DNA from: Paracoccus sp. N5
GTDB taxonomy: Bacteria > Pseudomonadota > Alphaproteobacteria > Rhodobacterales > Rhodobacteraceae
Direction: 5' to 3'
Assembly: GCF_000371965.1 (NCBI RefSeq)
Contig: NZ_AQUO01000001.1
Location: 496,001 to 560,000 of the forward strand
Length of the DNA stretch: 64,000 nucleotides
Part shown: piece by piece, positions 8,640 through 17,291 of the stretch
Layout: each line of letters starts with the position of its first letter
Numbering within the stretch: position 1 is the first letter of the stretch
Notes under the pieces: generated by a model
The model's input: only the letters and a program-made list of their open reading frames with translations
Told to the model about the DNA's origin: nothing
The model's database searches: none
Translations under genes and position numbers: made by a program

Positions 8640-9554
8640 CTAGAGTTCGCTGTCGCCCTGACGCAAGCCGCGGGGCTTGACCCGCGGTTCGGTCGAGCGG
8701 ATCAGCGAACCGGCGCCATGTTCGGTGAAAAGCTCCAGAAGCGAGGCATTGGGCACCCGCCCGTCCAGGATCACCACGGCGCGCACCCCCTCGTCGAGCG
8801 CCTTCAGCGCCGTCTCGGTCTTGGGGATCATGCCGCCGGCGATGGTGCCGTCGGCGATCATGGCGCGGACCTGGTCGGGGTGGATCTGGGTCAGAACCTC
8901 GCCCGAGGCATCCTTGACGCCCGAGACATCGGTCAAGAGCAGCAGCCGGTCGGCCTTCAGGGCGCCGGCGATGGCGCCGGCGGCGGTGTCGCCGTTGACG
9001 TTGAAGGTCTCGTTATCCTCCATCCCGGTCGCCACCGGGGCGATGACCGGGATCAGCCCGGCGTTGTAGAGGTCGCGGATGATCTGCACGTTCATCTCGA
9101 CCGGGCGGCCGACGAAGCCCAGCTCGGGGTCGTCCGGCTCGCAGACCATCAGGTCGTCGTCCTTGCCCGAGATGCCGACCGCGCGGCCGCCGGCGTCGTT
9201 GATCGCCTGCACGATGCGCTTGTTCACGAGGCCCGACAGCACCATCTCGACCACCTCGACCGTCTCGCGGGTGGTGACGCGCTTGCCGCGCACGAAATGG
9301 CTCTCGATGCCCAGCTTCTTGAGCAGCTCGTTGATCATCGGGCCGCCGCCGTGGCAGACGACCGGATGGATGCCCACCTGTTTCATCAGCACCATGTCGC
9401 GGGCGAATTCGGCCATGGCCTCGTCGTCGCCCATGGCATTGCCGCCGAATTTCACCACCACCACCGCGCCAGAATAGCGCTGCATATAGGGCAGCGCTTC
9501 CGAAAGGGTGCGGGCGGTGGCGATCCAGTCACGGTTCATGTTCTGCGTTCTCAT
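8640..9554 (-). CDS. argB: Acetylglutamate kinase
   Basis: A protein of 304 residues from ATG 9554, or 299 from ATG 9539; the second has GGATGAG upstream and both are plausible. It phosphorylates N-acetyl-L-glutamate in arginine synthesis in the cytoplasm. Visible signatures are VVVKFGGNAMGDD, the glycine loop HGGGPMINELLKKLG, GLVNKRIVQAI and the ATP-site segment LLLLTDVSGVKD. The frame is open a long way upstream, but that part is antisense to engB. The gene lies 59 bp after engB in the same direction. Confidence 0.95.
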   Translation of the reverse strand: MRTQNMNRDWIATARTLSEALPYMQRYSGAVVVVKFGGNAMGDDEAMAEFARDMVLMKQVGIHPVVCHGGGPMINELLKKLGIESHFVRGKRVTTRETVEVVEMVLSGLVNKRIVQAINDAGGRAVGISGKDDDLMVCEPDDPELGFVGRPVEMNVQIIRDLYNAGLIPVIAPVATGMEDNETFNVNGDTAAGAIAGALKADRLLLLTDVSGVKDASGEVLTQIHPDQVRAMIADGTIAGGMIPKTETALKALDEGVRAVVILDGRVPNASLLELFTEHGAGSLIRSTEPRVKPRGLRQGDSEL

Positions 9555-9613
9555 CCAAAGGCCCCTGTTCGTCGGGCGCAGCCTAGGGCGCCGGCGCCGC
9601 CCCGTCCAGACCG

Positions 9614-10264
9614 CTAGTCCAGACCGGCGATGATGCTGCGCAGCGTGGCGATGCCCTGCCCCTTGTCCGAACTTGTGATCACAAGCTCGGGATAGGCGGC
9701 CGGATGCTTCTGCAGCGCTTCCTGCACCTGGGCGACGGTGGCCTGCATGGCCTGCGGGCCGATCTTGTCGCCCTTGGTCAGCACCACCTGGAAGGGCACG
9801 GCCGAGCGGTCGAGCAGCTTCATGATCTCGTGATCGACATCCTTCACGCCATGGCGCGAATCGATCAGCGCGAAGGCGCGGCGCAGCGTCGGCCGGCCCG
9901 AGAGATAGGCTTTCAGCAGCGCCTGCCATTTCGCCACCACCGCGACCGGCGCCTTGGCGAAGCCATAGCCCGGCAGGTCGACCAGATAGGCCTGATCGCC
10001 CAGGGTGAAATAGTTGATTTCCTGCGTGCGTCCCGGGGTGTTCGAGGCGCGTGCCAGGCCGTTTCGCCCGGTCAGGGCGTTGATCAGGCTGGATTTTCCG
10101 ACATTCGAGCGGCCAGCGAAGCAGACCTCGGGCCGGTCGGCGGGCGGCAATCCGTCCATGGCGACGACGCCCTTGAGGAAATCGACCGGGCCGGCGAACA
10201 GCTTGCGGGCGGCCTCGGCCACCTCGGGATCGGGCTCGGGGGCGACGGGAAAGGCGACCTTCAT
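9614..10264 (-). CDS. engB: Ribosome biogenesis GTPase EngB (YihA/YsxC)
   Basis: A protein of 216 residues. The GTPase motifs are G1 GRSNVGKSS (51-59), G3 DLPGYG, G4 TKGD and a G5-like TSSDKG. The spacing and the NTPGRTQEINYF switch I mark the EngB subfamily, which acts in 50S subunit maturation. Its ATG overlaps the stop of the MOSC gene as ATGA, so both belong to the operon running down from yidC, a neighbourhood conserved in alphaproteobacteria. Confidence 0.95.
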   Translation of the reverse strand: MKVAFPVAPEPDPEVAEAARKLFAGPVDFLKGVVAMDGLPPADRPEVCFAGRSNVGKSSLINALTGRNGLARASNTPGRTQEINYFTLGDQAYLVDLPGYGFAKAPVAVVAKWQALLKAYLSGRPTLRRAFALIDSRHGVKDVDHEIMKLLDRSAVPFQVVLTKGDKIGPQAMQATVAQVQEALQKHPAAYPELVITSSDKGQGIATLRSIIAGLD

Positions 10265-11025
10265 GCGCGCACCTCATCGCCCAGGGCGATCTCGCCGCCG
10301 GTGACCACCTCGGCATAGATGCCGAAATCGGAATGGCCGAACTGCGCGGCCAGCGCCTCGGGCATGTCCAGGTCGATCCGGCCGGTGGCCGTGTCGGCGC
10401 TGGTCGCGGCGCAGCGGCCGATGGTCTCGGTCACCCGCAGCTCCAGGCCGCCGACGGTCAGGACATGGCCGATCAGCTCGCGTTCGGCGTAAGGCGCCCA
10501 GCCGTCGAGCCACAGGTTCGCGCGCCAGCGCTCGACGCCCAGCGGCTGGCCCAGCCGCGATTCCAGGTCGGCCAGGCTCGAGAGCGACAGGATCGAGATC
10601 CAGGGCTGGCTGACATCGGTCCAGCCGGTCGGGCCCTGCACCAGCCGGGTCGGCGACGGCCTGTCCCCGGGCCAGAGCGGACGGATCCAGTCCACCAGCC
10701 GCTGGCCCTCGGTTTCCGGGTCGAAGGCCAGGTCGGGCAGGTCGGGATGGCGCAGGCGGATCGGTCCGCCCGGCGCGCCCTCGCCCCAGCCACCCTGCAC
10801 CGCCTGCAGCCCGGCAGCGGCCGCGCCGCGCAGGAAGCAGGACTTCGGCAGCCAGCGTTCGGGGCGTGCGCCCCCGCCGGCGTGGCGTTCGCCGCCCTCG
10901 GTCAGCAGCGCCCAGAGCCGATCGCCCGGCAGGCGCCGCGCTGCATCCAGACGGGTGCGGGCGATGTCCTCGCCGCCGATCGACTTGATCGGGTGACGCC
11001 GGATCCGGGCGATGCGGGCGATCAT
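10261..11025 (-). CDS. MOSC domain-containing protein
   Basis: A protein of 254 residues from ATG 11025, overlapping the yidC stop. The N-terminus (ARIRRHPIKSIGGEDI) is a MOSC N-terminal beta-barrel, and the C-terminal two thirds are the MOSC domain (WRANLWLDG, then VTETIGRCAATSADTATG with the conserved Cys). MOSC proteins bind molybdenum cofactor or relay sulfur; the substrate here is unknown. It is translationally coupled to yidC and engB. Confidence 0.88.
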   Translation of the reverse strand: MIARIARIRRHPIKSIGGEDIARTRLDAARRLPGDRLWALLTEGGERHAGGGARPERWLPKSCFLRGAAAAGLQAVQGGWGEGAPGGPIRLRHPDLPDLAFDPETEGQRLVDWIRPLWPGDRPSPTRLVQGPTGWTDVSQPWISILSLSSLADLESRLGQPLGVERWRANLWLDGWAPYAERELIGHVLTVGGLELRVTETIGRCAATSADTATGRIDLDMPEALAAQFGHSDFGIYAEVVTGGEIALGDEVRA

Positions 11026-12941
11026 TTGCCGCCTTTTTCCTTGGGCTTGGCCTCGGCCTTGCCGCGCGCGGGCAGGCTGGAGCGGATGTTGCCGAACAGG
11101 TCGGGCCGGTGGCCGTGCATCGACATGATCGTGTACTGCTGGATGATGGTGATGGTGTTGTTGGTGATCCAGTACAGCACCAGGCCCGAGGCGAAGCCGC
11201 CCAGCATGAACATGAAGATCCAGGGCATCCAGGCGAAGATCATCTTCTGCGCCGGATCGGCCGGGGCCGGGTTCAGCCGCTGCTGCATCCACATCGAGAT
11301 GCCCAGCACGATGGCCAGCGCCGGCAGGGTGAAGCTGTGCAGGAAGCTGCCCTGGCCCGGCGTCGCCCAGGGCAGAAGGCCGAACAGGTTCCACAGGCTG
11401 GACGGGTCCGGCGCCGACAGGTCGCGGATCCAGCCCAGCCAGGGCGCGTGCCGCAGCTCGATGGTGACGAAGATCACCTTGTAGAGCGAGAAGAAGATCG
11501 GGATCTGCAACAGCACCGGCAAACAGCCCGCGGCGGGGTTCACCTTCTCGCGCTTGTAGAGCTCCATCACCTCTTTCTGGTATTTCATCCGGTCGTCGCC
11601 GGTGCGCTCTTTCAACGCCTCCATCTGCGGCTGCAGCTCCTTCATCTTGGCCATCGAGATGTAGGATTTGCGCGCCAGCGGAAAGACCAGCAGCTTGAGG
11701 ATGAACGTCAGGCCGATGATCGACCAGCCCATGTTGCCGATGAAGCCGTGCAGCCAGTGCAGCAGGCGGAAGATCGGCTTGGTCAGGAAATAGAACCAGC
11801 CCCAGTCGATGGAATCGACGAAACGGTCGATGCCGGGGGCCTGCTGGTAGCCGTTGATCGTCTCCCAGACCTTGGCGCCGGCGAAGAGATAGCTGGACGA
11901 GGTGCCGGTCGCGCCCGGTGCCACGGTCTGCATCGGCATCCGGGTCTCGGTCTGGTAGATGTCGGCGCCGGGGGCGTATTTCACCACGGCGGTGAAGGCG
12001 TTGCCCGGCGCGGGCGCCAGCGTGGTCATCCAGTATTTGTCGGTGAAGCCGACCCAGCCGTTCTCCTGGACCTCGATCAGCTGCGCCGGGCCTTCGCCGG
12101 CCATGGGCGCCAGGTCGGGCAGGTTCTTGTATTTCTCTTCGAGCAGCTTGCCGTCGGTCATGCCGACGACGCCCTCGTGCAGGACGAAGAAGTTCTGGGT
12201 GTCGGGCTTGCCGTGGCGGGCGAGAATGCCATAGGGCGCGGCGGCGAAGGGCGCGGTGCCGGTGTTCTCGACCGATTGGGTCACGGTGAACAGGAACTTG
12301 TCGTCAAGCTCATAGACGCGGCGGAAGATCTGCCCGGCGCCATTGTCCCAAGCCAGCGTGACCGGCCGGCCCGGCGCCAGGGTGGTGCCGCTTTCGACCT
12401 GCCACAGCGTCGCCGGTCCGGGCACCAAGGCGGGGTCGGTACCGGGGCCGGGCATCCAGCCATAGACCGCGTAATAGGGCTTCTGCACCGCCGGTTGCAG
12501 GTCGCCGCCGGGGGCGACCGGGCTGCCCTCGGCCTTCAGCGCGGGCATGGTCGTGGGCGACAGCAGCCGGACGAAGGGGGAATTCGGGTCCAGCGTCTCG
12601 TGATAGCCGGTCAGCTCCAGATCGTCGATCCGGCCCCCGGCCAGCGAGATCGAGCCGGCGAGCGAGGGGGATTCGATCCTGAGCCGCTGGGCCTGGGCCG
12701 AGGGATCGCTGCTGGCCGCGTCGGCGGCCAGCGCCGGGGCGGCGCCTTGGGTGCTGCCGGCCGGCGCGGCCGGGGCGCCGGGCTGCGCCGCGCCATCCTG
12801 GGCCGCACCGCTCTGGGCCGAGCTTTGCGCCGGCTCCTGCGCCGGGGGCGCGGGCTCGGGGGCGAAAAAGATCGACCAGACGAGCATGACGAGGGCCGAA
12901 AGCACCATCGCCAGGATGAGGTTGCGATTGTTGTCTTGCAT
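11022..12941 (-). CDS. yidC: Membrane protein insertase YidC
   Basis: A protein of 639 residues. It has an N-terminal membrane helix (NLILAMVLSALVMLVWSIFF), a low-complexity Ala/Pro/Gln linker, a large periplasmic domain (about 90-365) and the conserved five-helix insertase core from about 370 onward (KSYISMAKMKELQPQME and NPAAGCLPVLLQIPIFFSLY). It inserts and folds inner-membrane proteins with or without SecYEG. The usual neighbours yidD, rnpA and rpmH lie 3.3 kb upstream on the same strand, separated by ttcA, an EAL gene and repeats. Confidence 0.96.
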   Translation of the reverse strand: MQDNNRNLILAMVLSALVMLVWSIFFAPEPAPPAQEPAQSSAQSGAAQDGAAQPGAPAAPAGSTQGAAPALAADAASSDPSAQAQRLRIESPSLAGSISLAGGRIDDLELTGYHETLDPNSPFVRLLSPTTMPALKAEGSPVAPGGDLQPAVQKPYYAVYGWMPGPGTDPALVPGPATLWQVESGTTLAPGRPVTLAWDNGAGQIFRRVYELDDKFLFTVTQSVENTGTAPFAAAPYGILARHGKPDTQNFFVLHEGVVGMTDGKLLEEKYKNLPDLAPMAGEGPAQLIEVQENGWVGFTDKYWMTTLAPAPGNAFTAVVKYAPGADIYQTETRMPMQTVAPGATGTSSSYLFAGAKVWETINGYQQAPGIDRFVDSIDWGWFYFLTKPIFRLLHWLHGFIGNMGWSIIGLTFILKLLVFPLARKSYISMAKMKELQPQMEALKERTGDDRMKYQKEVMELYKREKVNPAAGCLPVLLQIPIFFSLYKVIFVTIELRHAPWLGWIRDLSAPDPSSLWNLFGLLPWATPGQGSFLHSFTLPALAIVLGISMWMQQRLNPAPADPAQKMIFAWMPWIFMFMLGGFASGLVLYWITNNTITIIQQYTIMSMHGHRPDLFGNIRSSLPARGKAEAKPKEKGGK

Positions 12942-13896
12942 TCCGGACCAGCCCTTCGTCTTGACCCCAGCCAGAGGGTTCGGGCCGCTTCAACAGAAGC
13001 GACCGGCAAAGGTCAAGGGAATTTGCCCGAAACCGCCGGAACGCGGCCCTTGGGCAGAGCCCGCGGGCGGCGCCCGGACGCACGCGACAGGGTCGGCCTT
13101 GGCCTGGATCGCTTGCGTCGGATGGGACGCCGGACCGGCTGAGCGAGCGTGGCAACGCGGAAGGTGGGGCGAAGCCGGCGAGAGCACTTGCCGCCGGATG
13201 CTCCAAGGCGCGGCACGCGCAAGAAAGATGCATCGGAACGCGACCCATCCGCAGATCCAGCGGACGGCCCCGACCGCATGGCGATAGGGGGCCACTCCGG
13301 CCCGGGTCGCGTTCATCGGATCGCTCAAGCGAGCATGGCAACGCGGAAGGTGGGGGCGAAGCCGGCGAGAGCGTTTGCCGCCGGATGCTCGATCCGCGGC
13401 ACGCGCAAGAAAGATGCACCGGAACGCGAGCCATCGGCAAATCCAGCGGACGGCACCTGACCGCATGGCGATAGGAGGTCAACTCCGGCCCGGATCGCGT
13501 GCATCGGATCGCGACGCCGGATCGACTGAACGAGCGCGGCGGCGCAGAGGTGGGGGTCCCGGCGGCCGAGGCCGGCGAGAGAGCGCCTGCCACCGCTGGT
13601 CGGCAGCGGCACGCAGGAAAAGATGCGAGGGAGCGTGACTCTTTGGTCAACGAGCATGACCACCTTCCTTGAGGCACAGGGACTTTTCTGCTGCACCCCA
13701 AGCAGCGAGATCTGCGCGTCCCGGCTGATCCCGCAGCGTATTCCGGGGTTACAGGAAAGATCCGCCCCTGAGCCGGTGGCTGCAGGCGATGATCGAATCG
13801 GCCCGAACGGCCGAACTTCGGGCCGGCGCGGCAGGCAAACGCTCCGGCTGGCGTGCCGACCTGAGCGGGCCGGAGCAACGCGACGAAAAGAGGCAT
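12942..13896. other. Non-coding stretch upstream of yidC
   Basis: About 955 bp without a convincing gene. Several short overlapping open frames exist in all frames on both strands, none with a start site, domain or consistent composition. The middle is filled by the tandem repeats listed separately. The flanks 12942-13104 and 13641-13896 show nothing recognisable and presumably include the yidC promoter. Confidence 0.6.
13105..13640. repeat. Three imperfect tandem repeats, period about 186-210 bp
   Basis: The 20-mer GGCACGCGCAAGAAAGATGC starts at 13212 and again at 13398 (186 bp apart); a degenerate form (GGCACGCAGGAAAAGATGC) starts at 13608. The block CAACGCGGAAGGTGGGG likewise recurs at about 13153 and 13339, with a decayed third copy near 13540. 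Copies one and two are close; copy three is more diverged. Units are far too long for a CRISPR array. Confidence 0.8.
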
Positions 13897-15186
13897 TCAG
13901 CCCCTGCGGCGCAGGTCGAAGGCCAGCGGCAGCGAGCGGCCGTGCTCCAGCAGGAAATCATCGACCTCAGCTGCCGGCATCGGCGGCGCCACCGCCGGTC
14001 CCTGCACGGCGGCAAAGCCGATCTGGGCCAGGAAGGCCTTCTCGTCCTGCGTCGCCACCCCGTCGGCCAGGGTCGCCAGCCGCAGATGCTCGGCCAGGGC
14101 CAGGATGGCCAGGATCATGCGCTGCTGGTCGGCGCGGCGGTCGCAATCGGCGACGAATTCGCGGCCGATGCGAACGCGGCCGACACCGAAGCGGCGCAGG
14201 TCGCCAAGACCGGCGCTGCCGGTGCCGAACTCCCCCAGCGCCAGCGCGCAGCCCGCCGCTGCCAGCCGGTGCAGGCAGGCCGTCACCGGCACCCGGCCGC
14301 CGCTGCGGCCGATCGGTTCGCAAAGCTCGATTTCCAGCCGGCCGGGCAACAGGTCGTGGCGGTCCAGCTCCCACAGGATCGAGTCGGCCAGCAGCGGATC
14401 GGCCAGCATCCGGTCCGAAAACGGCAGCGTCAGGCGCGGCACCCCCGCGCCCATGCGGTCCCAGCCCTTCAGGCAATCCAGCGCCTGGCGCAGGACATGG
14501 GTCGCGACATGGCTCAGTGTCTCGTCGTCGAGCCGGGGCTCGATCTCGTCGAGGTCGCGGCTTTCCGCATTGTCCATGCGCAGCCGCGTCAGCACGCGCA
14601 GCCCCAGCACCGCGCCGGTGTCGCAGCAGATCTGCGGCTGGAACAGCAGGCCGATGCGGTCCAGCGTCAGCGCCGGCGCGGAGGGTGGCGCGGGCTCGGC
14701 GCCCGGCACCGGCATCTCGACGAACCGCAGCTGGCCGGCCGGCGACAGCGGGTCGCAGCCCTGCAACGCCGCGCGGCCATGGGCGTAAAGCGCCGCCGGA
14801 TCGGCCTCGCCGGTCTCGTCACCGACGATGACCGCATTCACCACCGGGCAGATGCGCAGGTCGGGCAGTTCGACCCCCCGGCCGCAGATCGCCTGCAACC
14901 GGGCCAGAAGCCCGGGCACGGCCTGCTGGCGACCGATGGCGAACAGGCCCAGCACCTCGGCCGAGCCGGGGCTGCGCAGCTGCGGCAGCAGCCGCATCTC
15001 GGCCACCAGCCGGCGGGTCAGCTGGTCCAGCAGTTGCTCCATGACCTGCGGGCCAAGGCCGCCGCGCAGCGTATCGACATTCTCGAGCCGCAGCACCAGG
15101 GCCAGCCGGGTCCGATGCGGTGTCCCGCCCTCGCCCTTGACCAACCGTGCCAGACGCGCCGCCGCCGCCCCGATTCCGTAAGCCAT
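13897..15186 (-). CDS. EAL-domain protein with lost catalytic residues
   Basis: A protein of 429 residues. Residues 25-160 look like a remnant GGDEF-type domain with no GGDEF signature. The EAL domain spans about 178-425, but its key sites are altered: the EAL triad position reads LRV (about 196-198), the DDFGTG loop reads GEFGTG, and the AEGVE motif reads ADGVA. EAL proteins hydrolyse cyclic di-GMP using these acidic residues, so this one is probably not an active phosphodiesterase and may bind c-di-GMP or a partner. It interrupts the usual yidD-yidC spacing. Confidence 0.85.
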   Translation of the reverse strand: MAYGIGAAAARLARLVKGEGGTPHRTRLALVLRLENVDTLRGGLGPQVMEQLLDQLTRRLVAEMRLLPQLRSPGSAEVLGLFAIGRQQAVPGLLARLQAICGRGVELPDLRICPVVNAVIVGDETGEADPAALYAHGRAALQGCDPLSPAGQLRFVEMPVPGAEPAPPSAPALTLDRIGLLFQPQICCDTGAVLGLRVLTRLRMDNAESRDLDEIEPRLDDETLSHVATHVLRQALDCLKGWDRMGAGVPRLTLPFSDRMLADPLLADSILWELDRHDLLPGRLEIELCEPIGRSGGRVPVTACLHRLAAAGCALALGEFGTGSAGLGDLRRFGVGRVRIGREFVADCDRRADQQRMILAILALAEHLRLATLADGVATQDEKAFLAQIGFAAVQGPAVAPPMPAAEVDDFLLEHGRSLPLAFDLRRRG

Positions 15187-15246
15187 TCGCCAGTCCCGAA
15201 TCTTGTTCTCCAGGGAGCAGTCTAGGCCGCGAAGTTTTTCGTTCGG

Positions 15247-16182
15247 TTAATGTTCGCGCAGCCGCGGCACGTCTTTTTCATTAAAATCCGATATATCGGG
15301 GCTCAGCGCGGTGAAATCGAACAGCGCCGGATCCGGCAGATGCGAGGGGCGCACGTTCATCAGCGCCCGGAACATCACCTGCCGCCGGCCGGGGCTGCGC
15401 GTCTCCCATTCATCCAGCAGCTTCTTCACCTGCATGCGCTGCAGCCCCTCCTGGCTGCCGCAAAGGTCGCAGGGGATCACCGGATAGTTCATGGCGCGGG
15501 CGAAACGCTCGCAATCGGCCTCGGCCACGAAGGCTAGCGGGCGCAGCACGTTCAGGTCGCCCTCTTCGTTCAGAAGTTTCGGCGGCATCGAGGCCAGCCT
15601 TCCGCCGTGGAACAGGTTCATGAAGAAGGTCTCGAGGATGTCGTCGCGGTGATGGCCCAGCACCACGGCCTGGCAGCCCTCTTCGCGCGCAATCCGATAC
15701 AGATTGCCGCGCCGCAGCCGCGAGCAAAGCGCGCAATAGGTCCGCCCCGCCGGCACCTTTTCCTTCACGATGGAATAGGTGTCCTGGTATTCGATGCGAT
15801 GCGCGACCTGGCGGTCGGTTAGGAATTCGGGCAGCACCGTGGCCGGAAAGCCGGGCTGGCCCTGGTCGAGGTTGCAGGCCAGCAGTTCGACCGGCAAAAG
15901 CCCGCGCCATTTCAGCTCGTGCAGCACCGCAAGCAGCGTATAGCTGTCCTTGCCGCCCGAAAGGCAGACCAGCCAGCGGTCGCCGGGGCGGATCATGTCA
16001 TAGGTCTCGATGGCGGCGCGGGTTTCGCGCACCAGGCGCTTTCTCAGCTTGCGGAACTCGGTCGAGGACGGGGCGCCGCGAAACAGCGGGTGGATGTCCT
16101 CGGGGCCGTCGAAAGCCTCGGTCTCGTCGGAGATCTGGTCCCGCATGATGTCCTCGTCGCGCCTTGGCGCCTTGAATAGCAT
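15247..16182 (-). CDS. ttcA: tRNA 2-thiocytidine biosynthesis protein TtcA
   Basis: A protein of 311 residues. The PP-loop ATPase motif SGGKDS is at residues 75-80, and the two cysteine pairs that hold the iron-sulfur cluster are CALC (150-153) and CDLC (238-241). TtcA thiolates cytidine 32 of certain tRNAs. Length and motif spacing are normal. It lies 15 bp from yidD on the same strand. Confidence 0.95.
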   Translation of the reverse strand: MLFKAPRRDEDIMRDQISDETEAFDGPEDIHPLFRGAPSSTEFRKLRKRLVRETRAAIETYDMIRPGDRWLVCLSGGKDSYTLLAVLHELKWRGLLPVELLACNLDQGQPGFPATVLPEFLTDRQVAHRIEYQDTYSIVKEKVPAGRTYCALCSRLRRGNLYRIAREEGCQAVVLGHHRDDILETFFMNLFHGGRLASMPPKLLNEEGDLNVLRPLAFVAEADCERFARAMNYPVIPCDLCGSQEGLQRMQVKKLLDEWETRSPGRRQVMFRALMNVRPSHLPDPALFDFTALSPDISDFNEKDVPRLREH

Positions 16183-16197
16183 GAAACCGCCGCGGGG

Positions 16198-16452
16198 TCA
16201 GTCCCGCGGTTGCGCCCCCGCCCGCGGTTGCGCCCCCGGCACCGGGTCGAAGCCGTGCCCGCCCCAAGGATGGCAGCGGCAGATGCGCCGCGCGGCCAGG
16301 AAGCCGCCCTTGATGCCGCCGTGCCGCTCCAGCGCCTCGAGCGCATAGGCCGAGCAGGTGGGCTGGAAGCGGCAGCCATGCCCGACCCAAGGGCTGGCGA
16401 CCAGGCGATAGCCGCGCACCGGCAGCGCCAGCAGCCGCGCCAGCGGGGTCAT
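16198..16452 (-). CDS. yidD: Membrane protein insertion efficiency factor YidD
   Basis: A protein of 84 residues from ATG 16452, which overlaps the rnpA stop as ATGA. The family core is fully present: YRLVASPWVGHGCRFQPTCS and ALERHGGIKGG with the CHPWGGHGFDPV step. It is a small inner-membrane-associated protein that helps YidC-dependent insertion. A short Pro/Gln/Ala tail (PRAGAQPR) contains a small internal repeat. Confidence 0.95.
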   Translation of the reverse strand: MTPLARLLALPVRGYRLVASPWVGHGCRFQPTCSAYALEALERHGGIKGGFLAARRICRCHPWGGHGFDPVPGAQPRAGAQPRD

Positions 16453-16871
16453 TTGCCGTGCACCCGCGCCAGCGCGGAGGCCAGATCGGCGCGCAGCTCG
16501 GCGAAATCGCGGCTGACCGTGGCGCCGGGACGCCCGACCAGCACGTAATCCCAACCCGGACGGGCGACGCCCGGCATGACCTCGCGCGCCAGCGCCCGCA
16601 GCCGACGCTTGGCGCGGTTGCGGGTCACGGCATTGCCGATCTTCTTGGAACAGGTGAAGCCGATGCGGACCCCCTGCCCCGCCTCGTCCACCTCGCGGCG
16701 GCGGGCCTGCAGCAGGAAGCCCGACATGCCCTGGCGGCGGGCCGAGGCCGCGCGCAGGAAATCCGCCCGCTTGCGCAGCACCTCGATCGCGAAAACACCA
16801 GAAGCCGCCCTGTCCGGGGTCGCATCGGCGACGGTCCGGCCAGCGGCGGCGACTTCGTGGGTGCTGTCCAT
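16449..16871 (-). CDS. rnpA: Ribonuclease P protein component
   Basis: A protein of 140 residues with the RNR signature in NAVTRNRAKRRLRALARE and the preceding GFTCSKKIGNA. It is the protein subunit of RNase P, which matures tRNA 5' ends with the catalytic RNA. The N-terminus carries about 25 residues more than the shortest homologues, so the true start could be internal, but no better ribosome-binding site was seen. It lies 32 bp after rpmH. Confidence 0.93.
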   Translation of the reverse strand: MDSTHEVAAAGRTVADATPDRAASGVFAIEVLRKRADFLRAASARRQGMSGFLLQARRREVDEAGQGVRIGFTCSKKIGNAVTRNRAKRRLRALAREVMPGVARPGWDYVLVGRPGATVSRDFAELRADLASALARVHGK

Positions 16872-16903
16872 CAGGGAAAGCCTGCGCCTTGCGGCGTCAG
16901 GGC

Positions 16904-17041
16904 TTACGCGCTGAGCGACTTGCGGCCCTTGGCGCGGCGGGCGTTAAGCACGCGGCGGCCGCCTTTGGTCGCCATGCGCGCGCGGAAGCCGTGGCGACGG
17001 GCGCGAACCAGGTTCGACGGCTGGTAGGTGCGTTTCGACAT
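16904..17041 (-). CDS. rpmH: 50S ribosomal protein L34
   Basis: A 45-residue basic protein beginning MSKRTYQPSNLVRARRHGFR and ending in GRKSLSA, an essentially complete match to bacterial L34. It is the first gene of the rpmH-rnpA-yidD-ttcA line and reads leftward. Confidence 0.97.
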   Translation of the reverse strand: MSKRTYQPSNLVRARRHGFRARMATKGGRRVLNARRAKGRKSLSA

Positions 17042-17291
17042 CTTTCAACTCCGGGTCAGGGCGTGTCAGGGTATGGGCAGCCGGCCCACGCAGGACGCGC
17101 CGGTCATTCGAGGCCCGCTGGATAGTCGCCCCCGCCCGCCAAGTCAACCACAATAGCGGCATTTTCGGCGCGCTCCCGCCGCGGGCACCGGCCGATGGAA
17201 CCCGGGCAATGTCACGCATGTTTGAACTGCACGGCCTTTGCCATTATGTGAAGCAGCGAGCGCCGAGACGAGGGGAAACGCGAAACCTGCC

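Noticed and set aside
13105..13640. CRISPR array
   Set aside because: Repeat units are near 190 bp, only three, and diverged; no short direct repeats with unique spacers and no cas genes.
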